The notes under the pieces are model-generated. The model was not told where the DNA came from and made no database searches. It saw only the letters and a list, made by a program, of their open reading frames with translations. A program made the translations under genes and the position numbers. 64,000 bases of DNA from Micrococcus sp. (lineage in GTDB: Bacteria > Actinomycetota > Actinomycetes > Actinomycetales > Micrococcaceae): NCBI GenBank assembly GCA_029961105.1, contig JASBVO010000009.1, forward strand, positions 1 through 64,000, read 5' to 3'. Below, piece after piece: positions 1 to 7,858 of the stretch; the first letter of the stretch is position 1, and each line of letters opens with the position of its first letter.

Positions 1-51
1 CGCGCCGGCGGTCAGGTCGTGGATGGAACGGGCCAACAGGTTTCCGGACAT
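1..51 (-). CDS. N-terminal fragment of a hypothetical (probably membrane) protein, cut by window edge
   Basis: Only 17 codons are visible on the minus strand, beginning with an ATG at position 51 and reading MSGNLLARSIHDLTAGA before the window ends. An AGGA-type ribosome-binding site lies about 7 bases upstream of the ATG. The opening resembles short actinobacterial membrane proteins whose N-terminus reads NLLARSxHDL, but too little is visible to assign a family. Start and strand are seen; the product class is recollection and therefore tentative. Confidence 0.5.
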   Translation of the reverse strand, partial: MSGNLLARSIHDLTAGA

Positions 52-157
52 CAGTAGTCCTGCCTTTCTGTTCGACATCCTTGATGTCGATACGTCCCCA
101 GGGGATTCTTCGGTCGGGCGGGTCTGCGTCACGATTCCGCATCCCGGGCCCGGCGTA

Positions 158-189
158 AAGACCTGCCGCGCTCGGGCCGCACAGGTCTT
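158..189 (-). terminator. Candidate terminator after the sortase gene
   Basis: An 8-bp inverted repeat (AAGACCTG, 158-165, with CAGGTCTT, 182-189) encloses a 16-base GC-rich loop and is followed on the minus strand by TTTAC. It lies about 70 bases beyond the sortase stop codon, as expected for the end of the DUF4142-sortase transcript. Confidence 0.45.
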
Positions 190-259
190 GTCCATCGGCG
201 CTTGTTAGCCCGTCCGGGGAGTACGCCCGCCAGCTTCACAGACGAGACCGCGGCCGGAG

Positions 260-1024
260 TCAACTGTCGCCGAGCGGCTGGGCGATCACCACGATGTTCT
301 CGGTATACTGCCCGGCCTGCCGGTCATAGGTGCCGCCGCAGGTGATCAGCACCAAGCGGTGCGGCCCGTCTGTGGTGAACAGCGCAGGATCGATGCTCTC
401 GCGCGGCTGGGTCGTGCGTGTGACGACGCGGTACCGGTGGGTGCTGCCGCGCCGGTCCTGGATCGCCACGGAGTCCCCGGCCACGACGTCGAGCAGGACG
501 CTCATCGCACCCCCGTGGCTCAGCCCGTCCATGTGCCCGGCGAGCACGAGGCTGCCGTGGGGCTGCCCGGGCATGGCGCCCGCCGCCCACCAGCCGACCT
601 TCGATGGGTCCTCCGGCACCTGCAGTGCCCCGGAGGACAGGACTCCGACCGGCACCACCTCGGCGTCGACGCCGGCGTCCGTGAAGGATGCCTGCCCCGG
701 GGGGACGGCGGGTAGTTCCTCTGCGGTGGTCGTCTTGCCGGCAGAGGCCTCGGTGATCCTAGGGCGGGGTGAGGCGGCGGGCCCGACGGGCGCAGTCGCG
801 TCCCCCGGGAGGGGCGCCGCGCGCGTCGGCCCGGCCGTCGTGGTCGGCCCGGCCGTCGTGGTCGGCCCGGCCGTCGTCGGGCCGAACGACTCGGCGACGA
901 CGGCCGGCTCGTCGGTGAGGACGAATGAGCCGGCGACCAGGCAGAGCACGCCGGTCACCCCGGCCACGCCAGCCCCGAAGGAGCGCGCCGGGCGGTACAG
1001 CTTGGCGGCGTGTCGCGCGGGCAC
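260..1024 (-). CDS. Class E/F-type sortase
   Basis: Predicted membrane-bound cysteine transpeptidase of 254 residues. An N-terminal membrane anchor (about residues 16-36) is followed by a long Pro/Thr/Ala-rich linker (about 48-110) and the sortase beta-barrel (about 115-254). The catalytic His is seen in LAGHMDG (H164) and the catalytic Cys in ITCGG (C229), with R235 nearby as a possible third active-site residue. Sortases cleave a sorting signal of a secreted protein and join it to the cell wall or to another surface protein. The GTG start directly abuts the stop codon of the upstream DUF4142 gene, so the two are translationally linked and probably functionally paired. The linker contains three near-identical 18-bp DNA repeats (825-878) that encode TTTAGP units. 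Sortase identity is firm; class E versus F is uncertain. Confidence 0.88.
   Translation of the reverse strand: MPARHAAKLYRPARSFGAGVAGVTGVLCLVAGSFVLTDEPAVVAESFGPTTAGPTTTAGPTTTAGPTRAAPLPGDATAPVGPAASPRPRITEASAGKTTTAEELPAVPPGQASFTDAGVDAEVVPVGVLSSGALQVPEDPSKVGWWAAGAMPGQPHGSLVLAGHMDGLSHGGAMSVLLDVVAGDSVAIQDRRGSTHRYRVVTRTTQPRESIDPALFTTDGPHRLVLITCGGTYDRQAGQYTENIVVIAQPLGDS
825..878. repeat. 18-bp tandem repeat x3 in the sortase linker
   Basis: Three consecutive 18-bp units (825-842, 843-860, 861-878; the last differs at its final base) lie in frame within the sortase gene and encode the TTTAGP linker. Unit length is a multiple of three, so copy-number changes would alter only linker length. Confidence 0.85.
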
Positions 1025-1669
1025 CTAGGCGCGGGCCCTTGCCCGGCGCATCTGGAGCATCAACGAGGCGGCCAGTGCCACCACGCCCCCGCCGACCAGG
1101 GCCACTCCGAGCGCGTCGGGCCCGGCCGCACCCAGGCCGCTCGGCACCGCACCGGGCGTACCGCCGGACATCTCCAGCAGGCTGTCCAGGTGGCTCTGCA
1201 CGATGGGCCCGGCCTCCTCTGCCAGGGCGATGACCGTCGGGTCCGAGCCGGAGGCGATCTCCTCCCGGCCGGCCGCCAGCGTCATGCGGTGACCCTCGAT
1301 CTGTGAGGCAATCCAGGCCGCGTCGAAGGCCTCGCCCTTCTTGGCCATGACGGCCTTCAGCGCGGCCTGCTGCTCGGCGGACGGTGCGGCGGGCAGCTCG
1401 ACGCCGAGCTGTTCGGCTGCCGCGGTGAGCTCAGCGTCCAGCGTCTGGTGTTCCTCGACGAGGACGAAGCCCATGTTCTGGACGGCCTCGGTGGTGCCGT
1501 GTTCACGGGCGGCGTTGCCCGCGGCGATCTCGGCGAGGTTGCTCTGGTGGGCCGCCGCCATCCAGGTGGCGTCCTGCTCCGACGGTTCGGCTGATGCCGG
1601 AGAGGCCACCAGCAGCACCGCGGCGAGTATGGATATCGCGCCGAACACGGCGCGTGGCACGAGGGACAT
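1025..1669 (-). CDS. DUF4142-domain secreted protein with C-terminal membrane anchor
   Basis: A 214-residue exported protein. It has a signal peptide (about residues 1-27, Ala-x-Ala at 25-27), an all-helical DUF4142 domain (about 33-165; this family has a ferritin-like four-helix fold), a Gly/Pro linker and a C-terminal hydrophobic helix (about 184-205) ending in the basic tail RRARARA. The helix plus basic tail resembles a cell-wall sorting signal, yet no LPxTG or LAxTG is visible; the nearest residues are GTPGAVPSGLG. The gene immediately precedes the sortase gene and is probably co-transcribed with it. A CRP/GlxR-like palindrome lies just upstream of its start. The function of DUF4142 proteins is unknown. 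Surface location is inferred from the signal peptide and anchor. Confidence 0.85.
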   Translation of the reverse strand: MSLVPRAVFGAISILAAVLLVASPASAEPSEQDATWMAAAHQSNLAEIAAGNAAREHGTTEAVQNMGFVLVEEHQTLDAELTAAAEQLGVELPAAPSAEQQAALKAVMAKKGEAFDAAWIASQIEGHRMTLAAGREEIASGSDPTVIALAEEAGPIVQSHLDSLLEMSGGTPGAVPSGLGAAGPDALGVALVGGGVVALAASLMLQMRRARARA

Positions 1670-1694
1670 GGGAATCGCTTCCTCTCGAGATGGA

Positions 1695-1710
1695 TGTGAC
1701 GAGAGTCACG
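1695..1710. promoter_or_regulatory. CRP/GlxR-like palindromic site
   Basis: The 16-mer TGTGACGAGAGTCACG matches the CRP-family consensus TGTGA-N6-TCACA at all but the last base. It sits 26-41 bases upstream of the DUF4142 start, next to a possible -10 (TACGTT on the minus strand), a position that would suit repression. Actinobacterial cAMP-responsive regulators (GlxR/Crp) use this motif; binding here is inferred. Confidence 0.45.
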
Positions 1711-1887
1711 GCGCGAACGTAGCATGGACACTATTCATCCTCGAAGGGCTGGCGACCGCAGGATTGCCAGCCCGGTCCAGAGTCGTGGCCCGGGGTGGAC
1801 GGCCCGCCTACCCTGACCGAGGATGGACGCGTCAGGCCGTGGCGGCGCTGGAACCCACCACGGCGCGGTACGGCGGAAGGAGTTGTC

Positions 1888-2049
1888 ATGTCGGGAGCCG
1901 GTGACGCAGCCGATCAGGCCAGGCAATACGCCCAAGACCATCCCGAGGAGGTCGACCAGGCCAAGGACGGGGCTCAGGACCTCATGGACGGGCAGAAGGC
2001 GGACGGTGACCAGGACGGGGAGCAGGGCGAGGCGAAGCAGCCTCAGTAG
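1888..2049 (+). CDS. Small hydrophilic protein of unknown function (53 aa)
   Basis: Starts at an ATG with a strong upstream GGAAGGAG ribosome-binding site and encodes MSGAGDAADQARQY followed by a very polar Asp/Gln/Lys/Glu-rich chain. There is no membrane segment and no cysteine. Composition recalls small antitoxin-like or stress-type Asp/Gln-rich proteins of actinobacteria, but I recognise no family. An upstream in-frame ATG at 1795 lacks a ribosome-binding site, so the shorter form is preferred. Confidence 0.6.
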   Translation: MSGAGDAADQARQYAQDHPEEVDQAKDGAQDLMDGQKADGDQDGEQGEAKQPQ

Positions 2050-2177
2050 TGTTCCCGGCCACCACGATCACGCCGATGTGCCGGCTCCGGGCTCCTCCTC
2101 TTCCCGAGGGGACCTCAGCCGCCCAGAATGGTGAGCAGGACCAGCACATCGGATCAGCGCGACCGAAGGGCGGCACC

Positions 2178-2408
2178 ATGGTCACCTCCCCGGGCCAGAC
2201 GCCGGAAGCCTCCGGCCCGGGCGCCCCGCGCAGCGACGGCGGGGACGCACCGGACGATCCCGGCCTCCGCCGTGAGGAGGACCTCGATCCGGACGGCCTG
2301 GAGGCAGACCTCGATACCTCCGGTGCCGGTGAAGGCGACCTGGACCCCGACGACGACAGCGTCGACGTCGAGGACATGACCATCCCCCCGGCCGACCGGG
2401 ACGGCTGA
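2178..2408 (+). CDS. Small acidic disordered protein (76 aa)
   Basis: Encodes a Pro/Gly/Asp/Glu-rich chain beginning MVTSPGQTPEA and containing repeated EDLDPDG/ADLDTSG/GDLDPDD blocks, so it is probably unstructured and strongly acidic. No domain is recognised. An in-frame ATG at 2049 would give 119 residues, but the extension has a different composition and no good ribosome-binding site; the ATG at 2178 is the more natural start. It ends 69 bases before the convergent AI-2E permease gene. Confidence 0.5.
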   Translation: MVTSPGQTPEASGPGAPRSDGGDAPDDPGLRREEDLDPDGLEADLDTSGAGEGDLDPDDDSVDVEDMTIPPADRDG

Positions 2409-2477
2409 TCAGGCCGGGGCACACCGCTCGTAGCCGGTGGCGTAGCCGGCCGTCCGGCAGGGGCCCACGGGGACGGA

Positions 2478-3872
2478 CTAGGAACGCGGGGTGTCGGCCG
2501 TCTCCGGGGGCTTGCCGCCGGCCTGGTCCTGTTCGGTGGCGCCGAGCTTGGTGCCGCGCCGCTGCTGCAGGCGCATCCGCTGGTACTTGAACCGCTGCGC
2601 CACGGTGGCCTTGGCCTCGATCCGGTCCTTCGGGTTCAGCGGGTCCTCCCCGAGCACGGGATCGGGGCCCGCCTGGTAGCCGGTGGCCCAGACCTGGAGG
2701 ATGGCCCAGGTGACGGCGGTGTACGGCACCGCCAGGATCGCTCCGAAGATTCCGCCCACGATGGTTCCCACGGTCAGGGCCAGCAGGATCAGCAGGGGGT
2801 GCAGGCTCAGGGTACGGCCCATGATGACAGGCTGCAGGACGTTGCCCTCGATCTGGTTGACGACGATGATCCAGGCGATCAGGATTAGGGCGGTGAGCGG
2901 GCCGTTGGTCACCAGCGCCACCAGGGCGGCCAGTACCCCGGCGATGGTCGCCCCGATCACGGGGATGAACGCGGTGACGAACGCGATGACCGCCAGTGGG
3001 ATCGCCAACGGCACCCCGAAGACCACGAGGAAGGCGCCGATCAGCACCGCGTCGGCCAGGGCGATCGCCGCCGTGCCCCGGACGTACCCACCGAGCACCT
3101 CCGAGCCCCGGTCAATGGACTCGGCCAGCTTGGCCCGCCGTTCGCCCCGGGTCCAGCGCAGGATGAAATTCCACATCTTCTCCGCGTCCTTGAGGAAGAA
3201 GAACAGGATGACGACGACCAGCACGGCCCCGGTGACGAATTGGGTGGCCGCCGAGATCCCACTGATCGCCCCGGTGGCCACCGGGGCGCCACTCAGGAAT
3301 CCCCCGACCTGCTGCAGGGCCTGGTCGATGGCACCGGTGTCGATGGGCAGGGGTCCTGCCGTCACGAATCGCTGCAACTCCTCCCAGCCCTCGACAGCCT
3401 GCGTGGCCAGCGAGTCCCATTCGCTGCGCACGGAGAACACGATGCCGGTCAGGATCCCGCCCACCAGCACCAGGATGCCCACGAAGGCGGCCAGGGTGGC
3501 CATGAGGTTGGACCACCCCCTGCGTTCGAGCCACTTGACCGCCGGTGCCACCGCCGCGGCGAGGATGAGCGCCACCAGCAGGGCGACCACGACCACGCTC
3601 ACCCGGAGCAGGACCCACACCAGCCCGGCCACCACCGCCGCGATGAGCAGGATCTGGGCGGACCGCGAACCCGCCCGGCCGAGCGAGTCCGCCCAGGGTC
3701 CTATCGCGGGAGCGACCGTCCGGGCGGCCCCGCCGATCTCGAGCATGCCCTCGGCTGCGTCTGGCGGGGTGGTTCCGGCGGCCGGTGCCGCGGACGCGGT
3801 CCCGGCAGTGCCAGCGGGCGATGGCCCGGGGCGTTCGGCGGAAGGATCAACCGACGAGGATGAACTGTCCAT
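2478..3872 (-). CDS. AI-2E family (TerF/DUF20) permease
   Basis: A 464-residue polytopic membrane protein of the AI-2E exporter/PerM family. An acidic Ser/Pro/Ala-rich N-terminus (about 70 residues) precedes paired hydrophobic helices, a soluble loop rich in charged residues, and a C-terminal block with the hallmark NQIEGNVLQPVIMGRTLSLHP sequence seen in this family, followed by a helix pair. The chosen ATG has AGGAG seven bases upstream; ATGs at 3878 and 3887 are too close to that site or precede it. The family includes quorum-signal exporters and Na+(Li+)/H+ antiporters, so the substrate cannot be told from sequence. Convergent with the small acidic gene before it. Confidence 0.9.
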   Translation of the reverse strand: MDSSSSSVDPSAERPGPSPAGTAGTASAAPAAGTTPPDAAEGMLEIGGAARTVAPAIGPWADSLGRAGSRSAQILLIAAVVAGLVWVLLRVSVVVVALLVALILAAAVAPAVKWLERRGWSNLMATLAAFVGILVLVGGILTGIVFSVRSEWDSLATQAVEGWEELQRFVTAGPLPIDTGAIDQALQQVGGFLSGAPVATGAISGISAATQFVTGAVLVVVILFFFLKDAEKMWNFILRWTRGERRAKLAESIDRGSEVLGGYVRGTAAIALADAVLIGAFLVVFGVPLAIPLAVIAFVTAFIPVIGATIAGVLAALVALVTNGPLTALILIAWIIVVNQIEGNVLQPVIMGRTLSLHPLLILLALTVGTIVGGIFGAILAVPYTAVTWAILQVWATGYQAGPDPVLGEDPLNPKDRIEAKATVAQRFKYQRMRLQQRRGTKLGATEQDQAGGKPPETADTPRS

Positions 3873-4012
3873 CACCATGCTCCTCATGAGGTGAGATTGC
3901 TGCGGGGCAAGGTCGTGCCCGTCAACGCAGCAGGTTCCCGACAATAGAGCACGGGCGGCGGTGTATCTGCACGCCAGCCAGGCGTGGGGTGCCCGTCGGA
4001 GGCCCGGTCGTC

Positions 4013-4216
4013 TCAGCTATTCTCCGGCCTCACGATACTGTCCTCATCCTCCTCGAGGTCGGGCAGGTCCGCCTCCTGCGCGTCCTGCTGCGGCGGGCGC
4101 TGTTTCTGGTGTCCGCCCGTCCATTCCTCGCTGCCGCCCTCAGGGGTGTCCGGGCCACGATCGGCATCCGTGTCAGACGCCGGCCGGGTCGGTTCATCGG
4201 GAATCTGCGTGCTCAT
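4013..4216 (-). CDS. Small acidic hypothetical protein (67 aa)
   Basis: Starts at ATG 4216 with an upstream GCAGGAGC ribosome-binding site and encodes MSTQIPDEPTRPASD followed by a Glu/Asp/Gln/Pro-rich chain ending EDSIVRPENS. No hydrophobic segment and no recognisable domain. It is the third short acidic, probably disordered protein in this 4-kb stretch. Longer in-frame readings exist but have a basic, shadow-like composition. Confidence 0.55.
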   Translation of the reverse strand: MSTQIPDEPTRPASDTDADRGPDTPEGGSEEWTGGHQKQRPPQQDAQEADLPDLEEDEDSIVRPENS

Positions 4217-4535
4217 GTGTTGCTCCTGCCGTGTGGACGGTCGGGCCGTCCCCGGATCGCCCGTCGGGTTCCGTGGTCTTCCTGCTCTTCGACCGCGCTT
4301 CCAGGTCGGGGCGCTTCTGGCCACGGTCGTGACTGGCAGCGCACCTGTGCTCGATTGTGCACCGCAGCGCCGTCGGGCGATAGGGCCCGTGGGGAGGCTC
4401 AATCAGGGGACGGGAGTGGTGCAACCCGCCTATTCCCTCGCCATGAGGTCGATGACCTCCGGCTGGGGGCCCACCCACGTCATCCCCCTATGGCGGTGAC
4501 CCCCGGTGGTCCTGTCCGTCCGCTGCGGAGGCTCC
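4217..4535. other. 319-base stretch without a gene
   Basis: I see no convincing coding frame here. The stretch holds the upstream region of the small acidic gene on the minus strand and a 6-bp palindrome with a 3-base loop (GAGGTC/GACCTC, about 4445-4459) that could be an operator or a weak hairpin. No clear -35/-10 pair is visible. Confidence 0.5.
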
Positions 4536-5195
4536 TCAGCCCTGAAGGTGGCGGCGCCGGCGATCCAGTTCCTCCTGGGACGGCACCTCGTCGGCGAAGC
4601 TGCCCGTGGCCACCGGTCCAGTGCGCTCGTAGGTGGCCATGATGACTCCGGACGGGGAGGCCTCGTGCGCGGTCAGGCGCAGGCCGGTGGGGATCGTCCC
4701 CTCGGCGAAGAGCCGCTTGCCGGAGCCCAGCAGCAGTGGGAAGACCAGGACCCGGAACTCATCGATCAGCTCGGCCGTCAACAGGGACTGGATGAGGTTA
4801 CCGCTGCCCTGCAACAGCAGGTCGGGTCCGTCCTGTTCCTTGAGTCTCTCGACCTGGCGGGGAACGTTCTCGGACAGGACGGTGGTGGACTCCCAGGTCG
4901 GGTCGACTAGCCGGTGGCTGGCCACGTACTTGTGCGCCCGGCTGAACGCCTCTCCCACCAACGAGTCCGTGTGGTGGGGCCAGTAGGCGGCGAAGATCTC
5001 GTAGGTCCTGCGTCCCAGCAGCAGGTCGAAGGGGGCGGCGAAGGTCCGGTCCAGCCACGGGCCCACGGACTCATCGAACAACGGCACCGTCCATCCGCCG
5101 AGGGTGAAACCCCCCGAACGGTCTTCGTCGGGTCCTCCGGGGGCCTGCATGATGCCGTCCAGGGAGACGAACGTGCTGGAGATGAGCTTTCTCAT
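4536..5195 (-). CDS. Dihydrofolate reductase / RibD C-terminal family protein
   Basis: A 219-residue protein beginning MRKLISSTFVSLDGIMQAPGG, the typical opening of actinobacterial RibD-C/DHFR-like reductases (first strand plus the SLDG turn). GRRTYEIFAAYWP forms the NADPH-side helix and the LLLQGSGNLIQSLL region corresponds to the conserved G-S-G-x-L nucleotide-binding motif. Members are NADPH-dependent reductases of pterin- or pyrimidine-like substrates; most are uncharacterised and are not the essential FolA. The ATG at 5195 starts exactly at the conserved N-terminus; longer frames run into a repeat region. Likely monocistronic. Confidence 0.88.
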   Translation of the reverse strand: MRKLISSTFVSLDGIMQAPGGPDEDRSGGFTLGGWTVPLFDESVGPWLDRTFAAPFDLLLGRRTYEIFAAYWPHHTDSLVGEAFSRAHKYVASHRLVDPTWESTTVLSENVPRQVERLKEQDGPDLLLQGSGNLIQSLLTAELIDEFRVLVFPLLLGSGKRLFAEGTIPTGLRLTAHEASPSGVIMATYERTGPVATGSFADEVPSQEELDRRRRHLQG

Positions 5196-5252
5196 GCCGG
5201 CAGTGAAACCCACTTCCGGGGCCGGGGCGACTCCGATCATGCGCCGTTTGTC

Positions 5253-5294
5253 CGGCCCATCCCGCCCGGCCCATCCCGCCCGGCCCATCCCACT
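5253..5294. repeat. 14-bp tandem repeat x3 in intergenic DNA
   Basis: Units CGGCCCATCCCGCC at 5253-5266 and 5267-5280, with a degenerate third copy at 5281-5294. They lie between the divergent DHFR-like and DMP19-like genes, in what should be their shared promoter region. Confidence 0.8.
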
Positions 5295-5416
5295 CGCCCC
5301 GTCCCACCCGGCCTGGTGGCCGGACCCGTCCCCCGCCGTCCGGCCACCCGGGGAAACAAGCACGTCATGAACCACGGATGACTGACAGGACGCCCGCGAC
5401 TGCCTACTCTTCTGGC

Positions 5417-5812
5417 ATGAGCACTACCGAGGCGGTGTGGAGCCGCGCCCTTGACTTCGATGCCCTGCCCGAGGCCACCTCCCCCGGTGACATCGCCCTG
5501 CGCGATGTCCTGACCTTCCACGGGGCCGTGCAGAACGGGGGGCTCGTCAACGCGATCGAGATGCACCTGGATGACGACGAGTTCCCCCTGGAACGCGTGA
5601 TCTCCGGCTACGAGTACCTCGGCCTGGATGACGTGGCCGAGACGATCACCGAGGCCCAGGGCGGGTTCGTGGCCGCCGACGACGACGAGGAAGCCCTCGA
5701 GGCCCTCGAACTCGAGGTCGACCCGATGTACGAGGTGGAGGACGAGGACCTCAGCCAGGCCTTGGAAGGCCGGTTGCAGAAGGATCCCGAGGACTTCGAC
5801 CCGGCGCGCTGA
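5417..5812 (+). CDS. DMP19/DUF4375-like hypothetical protein
   Basis: A 131-residue acidic protein beginning MSTTEAVWSRALDFDAL. The segment FHGAVQNGGLVNAIE followed by a central L-x-x-A helix and GYEYLGLDDVAETI resembles the DMP19/DUF4375 pattern (NGG motif followed by a helix ending near a conserved Leu-Gly). The C-terminus is rich in Glu/Asp. No catalytic residues are evident. The start was taken at the ATG at 5417, which follows a short upstream stretch without family similarity. Family assignment is tentative. Confidence 0.6.
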   Translation: MSTTEAVWSRALDFDALPEATSPGDIALRDVLTFHGAVQNGGLVNAIEMHLDDDEFPLERVISGYEYLGLDDVAETITEAQGGFVAADDDEEALEALELEVDPMYEVEDEDLSQALEGRLQKDPEDFDPAR

Positions 5813-5892
5813 CCGGCCCCGCCCTCGCCCAGACGGAGTATCTCCCCCGTGCGGGGGATTCGGCACGGACGCGAATTCCGGACTCTGGGGAC

Positions 5893-7202
5893 ATGCAGAA
5901 CATGTCCGACCACCTGTCCGCTCACCACTCGTCCGCCCACCACCTGTCCGCCCACCACCTGTCCGCGCGCCGCCCGTCCCGCGCCCGCGACCAGGATGCC
6001 CAGCCGTCCTCCGCACGGCCCCCCGGCCTGGTCGACGCCGGGCTCACCACCTCACTCATCGGCTCGGTCGCCCTGCTGGCCGGCTCGCTATGGTGGCTTC
6101 TGGCCCCGGACCGGTCCCCCTTCGGGGACTCCCATCCTTCCGGCATGGGGTGCCGTTGCTGGCCGCGGTCATCGGCCGGGAGCTGTCCCAGTGGGGAATC
6201 CTGCCGCTGGCCCTCGCGAGCGCTGTCCTGGCGCTCCGCGGCCTGCGAGTTCGGCGCCGGGTGCCGGCGGCTCCCGGCCCGCGTCCCGGCCTCGTGATCG
6301 CCGCCCTCGTCATCGGCCTCGTCTGGCTCACCTCGGCCTCGGGCCTGTCCATGGTCGGCTACCTGCTCGCCGTGGCCGTTCCGGTCCTCACGGCCACCGC
6401 CCTCATCGCCCTGGTGCGGTCAAGGCCGCGGGTGCTCTGGCTCCTGCTGCCCGCGCTCCTCCTCCTGGCCGCAGGGGCGGCCGTCACGGGAGGGCTCGAC
6501 GTCGTCGGCCGTCTCGCGAGCCAGCTCGGCTCCACCATGCTGCCGACCCTCGACGGTCCATTGCTGCTCGGCCTGGGCTCACTGACCCTGCAAACCGGCT
6601 GGGCGGTGACCGGGGCGGGACTGGCCGCGGCCGGCGCCGGCCGCCGTGCCTCCGAGGGAGAACCGCTCACCGCCGTGGACGGCTGGCTGTTACGCCGCCG
6701 TCGGCTGCTCACGTACCTGGCCGCCCTCGCGCTGGTGCCGTACCCGCTCATCCGGCTGACGTGGCTGACGCCCTTCCCCCTCGTCGCTCCGGGTCCGCTG
6801 GAGGCGCCGGACCGCCTGTGGGGACTGCTGCTCGGCGCGGCGGCGGTCCTGGGGATCGTCCTGACGCTCGGACTGATCCGCCCGTGGGGCGAACGCTTCC
6901 CGCGGTGGTTCCCCGTCGTCGGCGGCCGGGCCGTCCCCCTCGCGCTGGCGCTCGTGCCCGGTGGGTTCGTGGCCCTCGTGGCCACGGCGAGCGCGGTGCC
7001 CATGTTCGTCCAGGTGGCCGCACACGCCGGGACGGGGCAGGCGGTGCTGGTCTCCCTGCTCATCCCGACGTGGTTCTGGGGCCCGATGCTCGGGCTGGCT
7101 GTCTGGACCTACGCCCTGCACCGGGTGCAGGACAGCCGTGCGGCAGGGCCCGCCCGGCCAGCACCTCAACCGGCACCCGGGAAGACGTATCCGAGCTCGT
7201 AG
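5893..7202 (+). CDS. Polytopic membrane protein, apparently frameshifted near 6137
   Basis: The N-terminus (from ATG 5893) has a His-rich repeat region (residues about 9-24, SAHHL units) and a first membrane helix ending near WWLLAPDRSPFGD, but that frame then runs into non-membrane sequence. A second frame, open from before 6090 to 7202, carries the remaining eight or so hydrophobic helices, starting FRHGVPLLAAVIGRELSQWG. Adding one base near 6137 joins the two smoothly, so one base seems to be missing. The alternative is a shorter intact protein of 370 residues from ATG 6090 that lacks the first helix and has no ribosome-binding site. No transport family is recognised. Its 3' end overlaps the convergent response regulator gene by 37 bases. 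Confidence 0.6.
5918..5962. repeat. 15-bp tandem repeat x3 encoding SAHHL units
   Basis: Units at 5918-5932 (variant), 5933-5947 and 5948-5962 (CCGCCCACCACCTGT, identical) give a His-rich N-terminal extension in the frame of ATG 5893. Unit length preserves frame. Confidence 0.8.
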
Positions 7203-7858
7203 GCCAGGACGACGGCGTGCGTGCGGTCCCGCGCGCCCAGCTTGCCCAGCACGCTGCCGACGTGGGTCTTGACCGTCTCCCGGCCGACGTGGAGTTCCGC
7301 CGCGATCTCCGCGTTGGACAGTCCGCGGGCGAGCAGGTGCAGCACCTCGGTCTCCCGTCCGGTCAGGTCCCGGGCGGCGGCTCCCACCGGCCCCGCCCCG
7401 GCCCCCGTGTGCCGGGCGGCCACGCGGCGCAGTGCCGAGGGGAACAGCAGCGCGTCCTGAGCGTGCACGGTCCGTACCGCATGCACCAGGTCCGTGGCCG
7501 GTGCCCGCTTGAGCACGAATCCGGCGGCCCCGGCGCGCATCGCCGCCCACACGTGGGCGTCGGACTCGAACGTGGTGACGACGACGACGCGCACCCGGGG
7601 GTGGTCCTCGGCCAGCCGGGCGGTGGCCGTGAGCCCGTCGAGCACGGGCATGCGGATGTCCATCAGCACGACGTCGGGCGGGTGCCTGTCGACGGCGGCC
7701 AGGGCCGCCGCTCCGTCGTGCGCGGTCCCGGTGACCTCGAGATCTTCCTGGGTCTGCAGGACGGCGGACCAGCCGTCCGTCACGAGCGGGTCGTCGTCCA
7801 CGACGAGGACGCCGATCGGCGGGGCGTCGGCGGCTGCGCCGGACAGGCGACCGGTCAT
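7166..7858 (-). CDS. NarL/LuxR-family response regulator
   Basis: A 230-residue DNA-binding response regulator. The receiver domain (about 15-130) shows the acidic pocket VVDDDP, the phosphorylated Asp in VLMDIRMP (D67), the conserved Thr region VVVTTF and Lys in FVLKRA. The LuxR helix-turn-helix (about 165-225) shows the typical LTGRETEVLHLLARGLSNAEIA. Its ATG overlaps the histidine kinase stop by four bases (ATGA), so the two are translationally coupled and form one two-component system. The target genes are unknown; the neighbouring membrane gene is a candidate because such pairs often sit beside a regulated transporter. Confidence 0.95.
   Translation of the reverse strand: MTGRLSGAAADAPPIGVLVVDDDPLVTDGWSAVLQTQEDLEVTGTAHDGAAALAAVDRHPPDVVLMDIRMPVLDGLTATARLAEDHPRVRVVVVTTFESDAHVWAAMRAGAAGFVLKRAPATDLVHAVRTVHAQDALLFPSALRRVAARHTGAGAGPVGAAARDLTGRETEVLHLLARGLSNAEIAAELHVGRETVKTHVGSVLGKLGARDRTHAVVLAYELGYVFPGAG

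Noticed and set aside
925-1306. Pro/Arg-rich short frames on the plus strand over the DUF4142 gene
   Set aside because: No ribosome-binding site and shadow composition; the minus-strand protein has signal peptide and anchor.
2683-3894. Long open reading frame opposite the AI-2E permease gene
   Set aside because: It is a GC-driven shadow: Arg/Thr/Met-rich, with no membrane or domain pattern, and lies entirely on the opposite strand of a clear family member.
7166-7202. Overlap of membrane gene and response regulator as evidence of a misassembly
   Set aside because: Convergent 3' overlaps of this size are common in compact genomes and both C-termini look natural.
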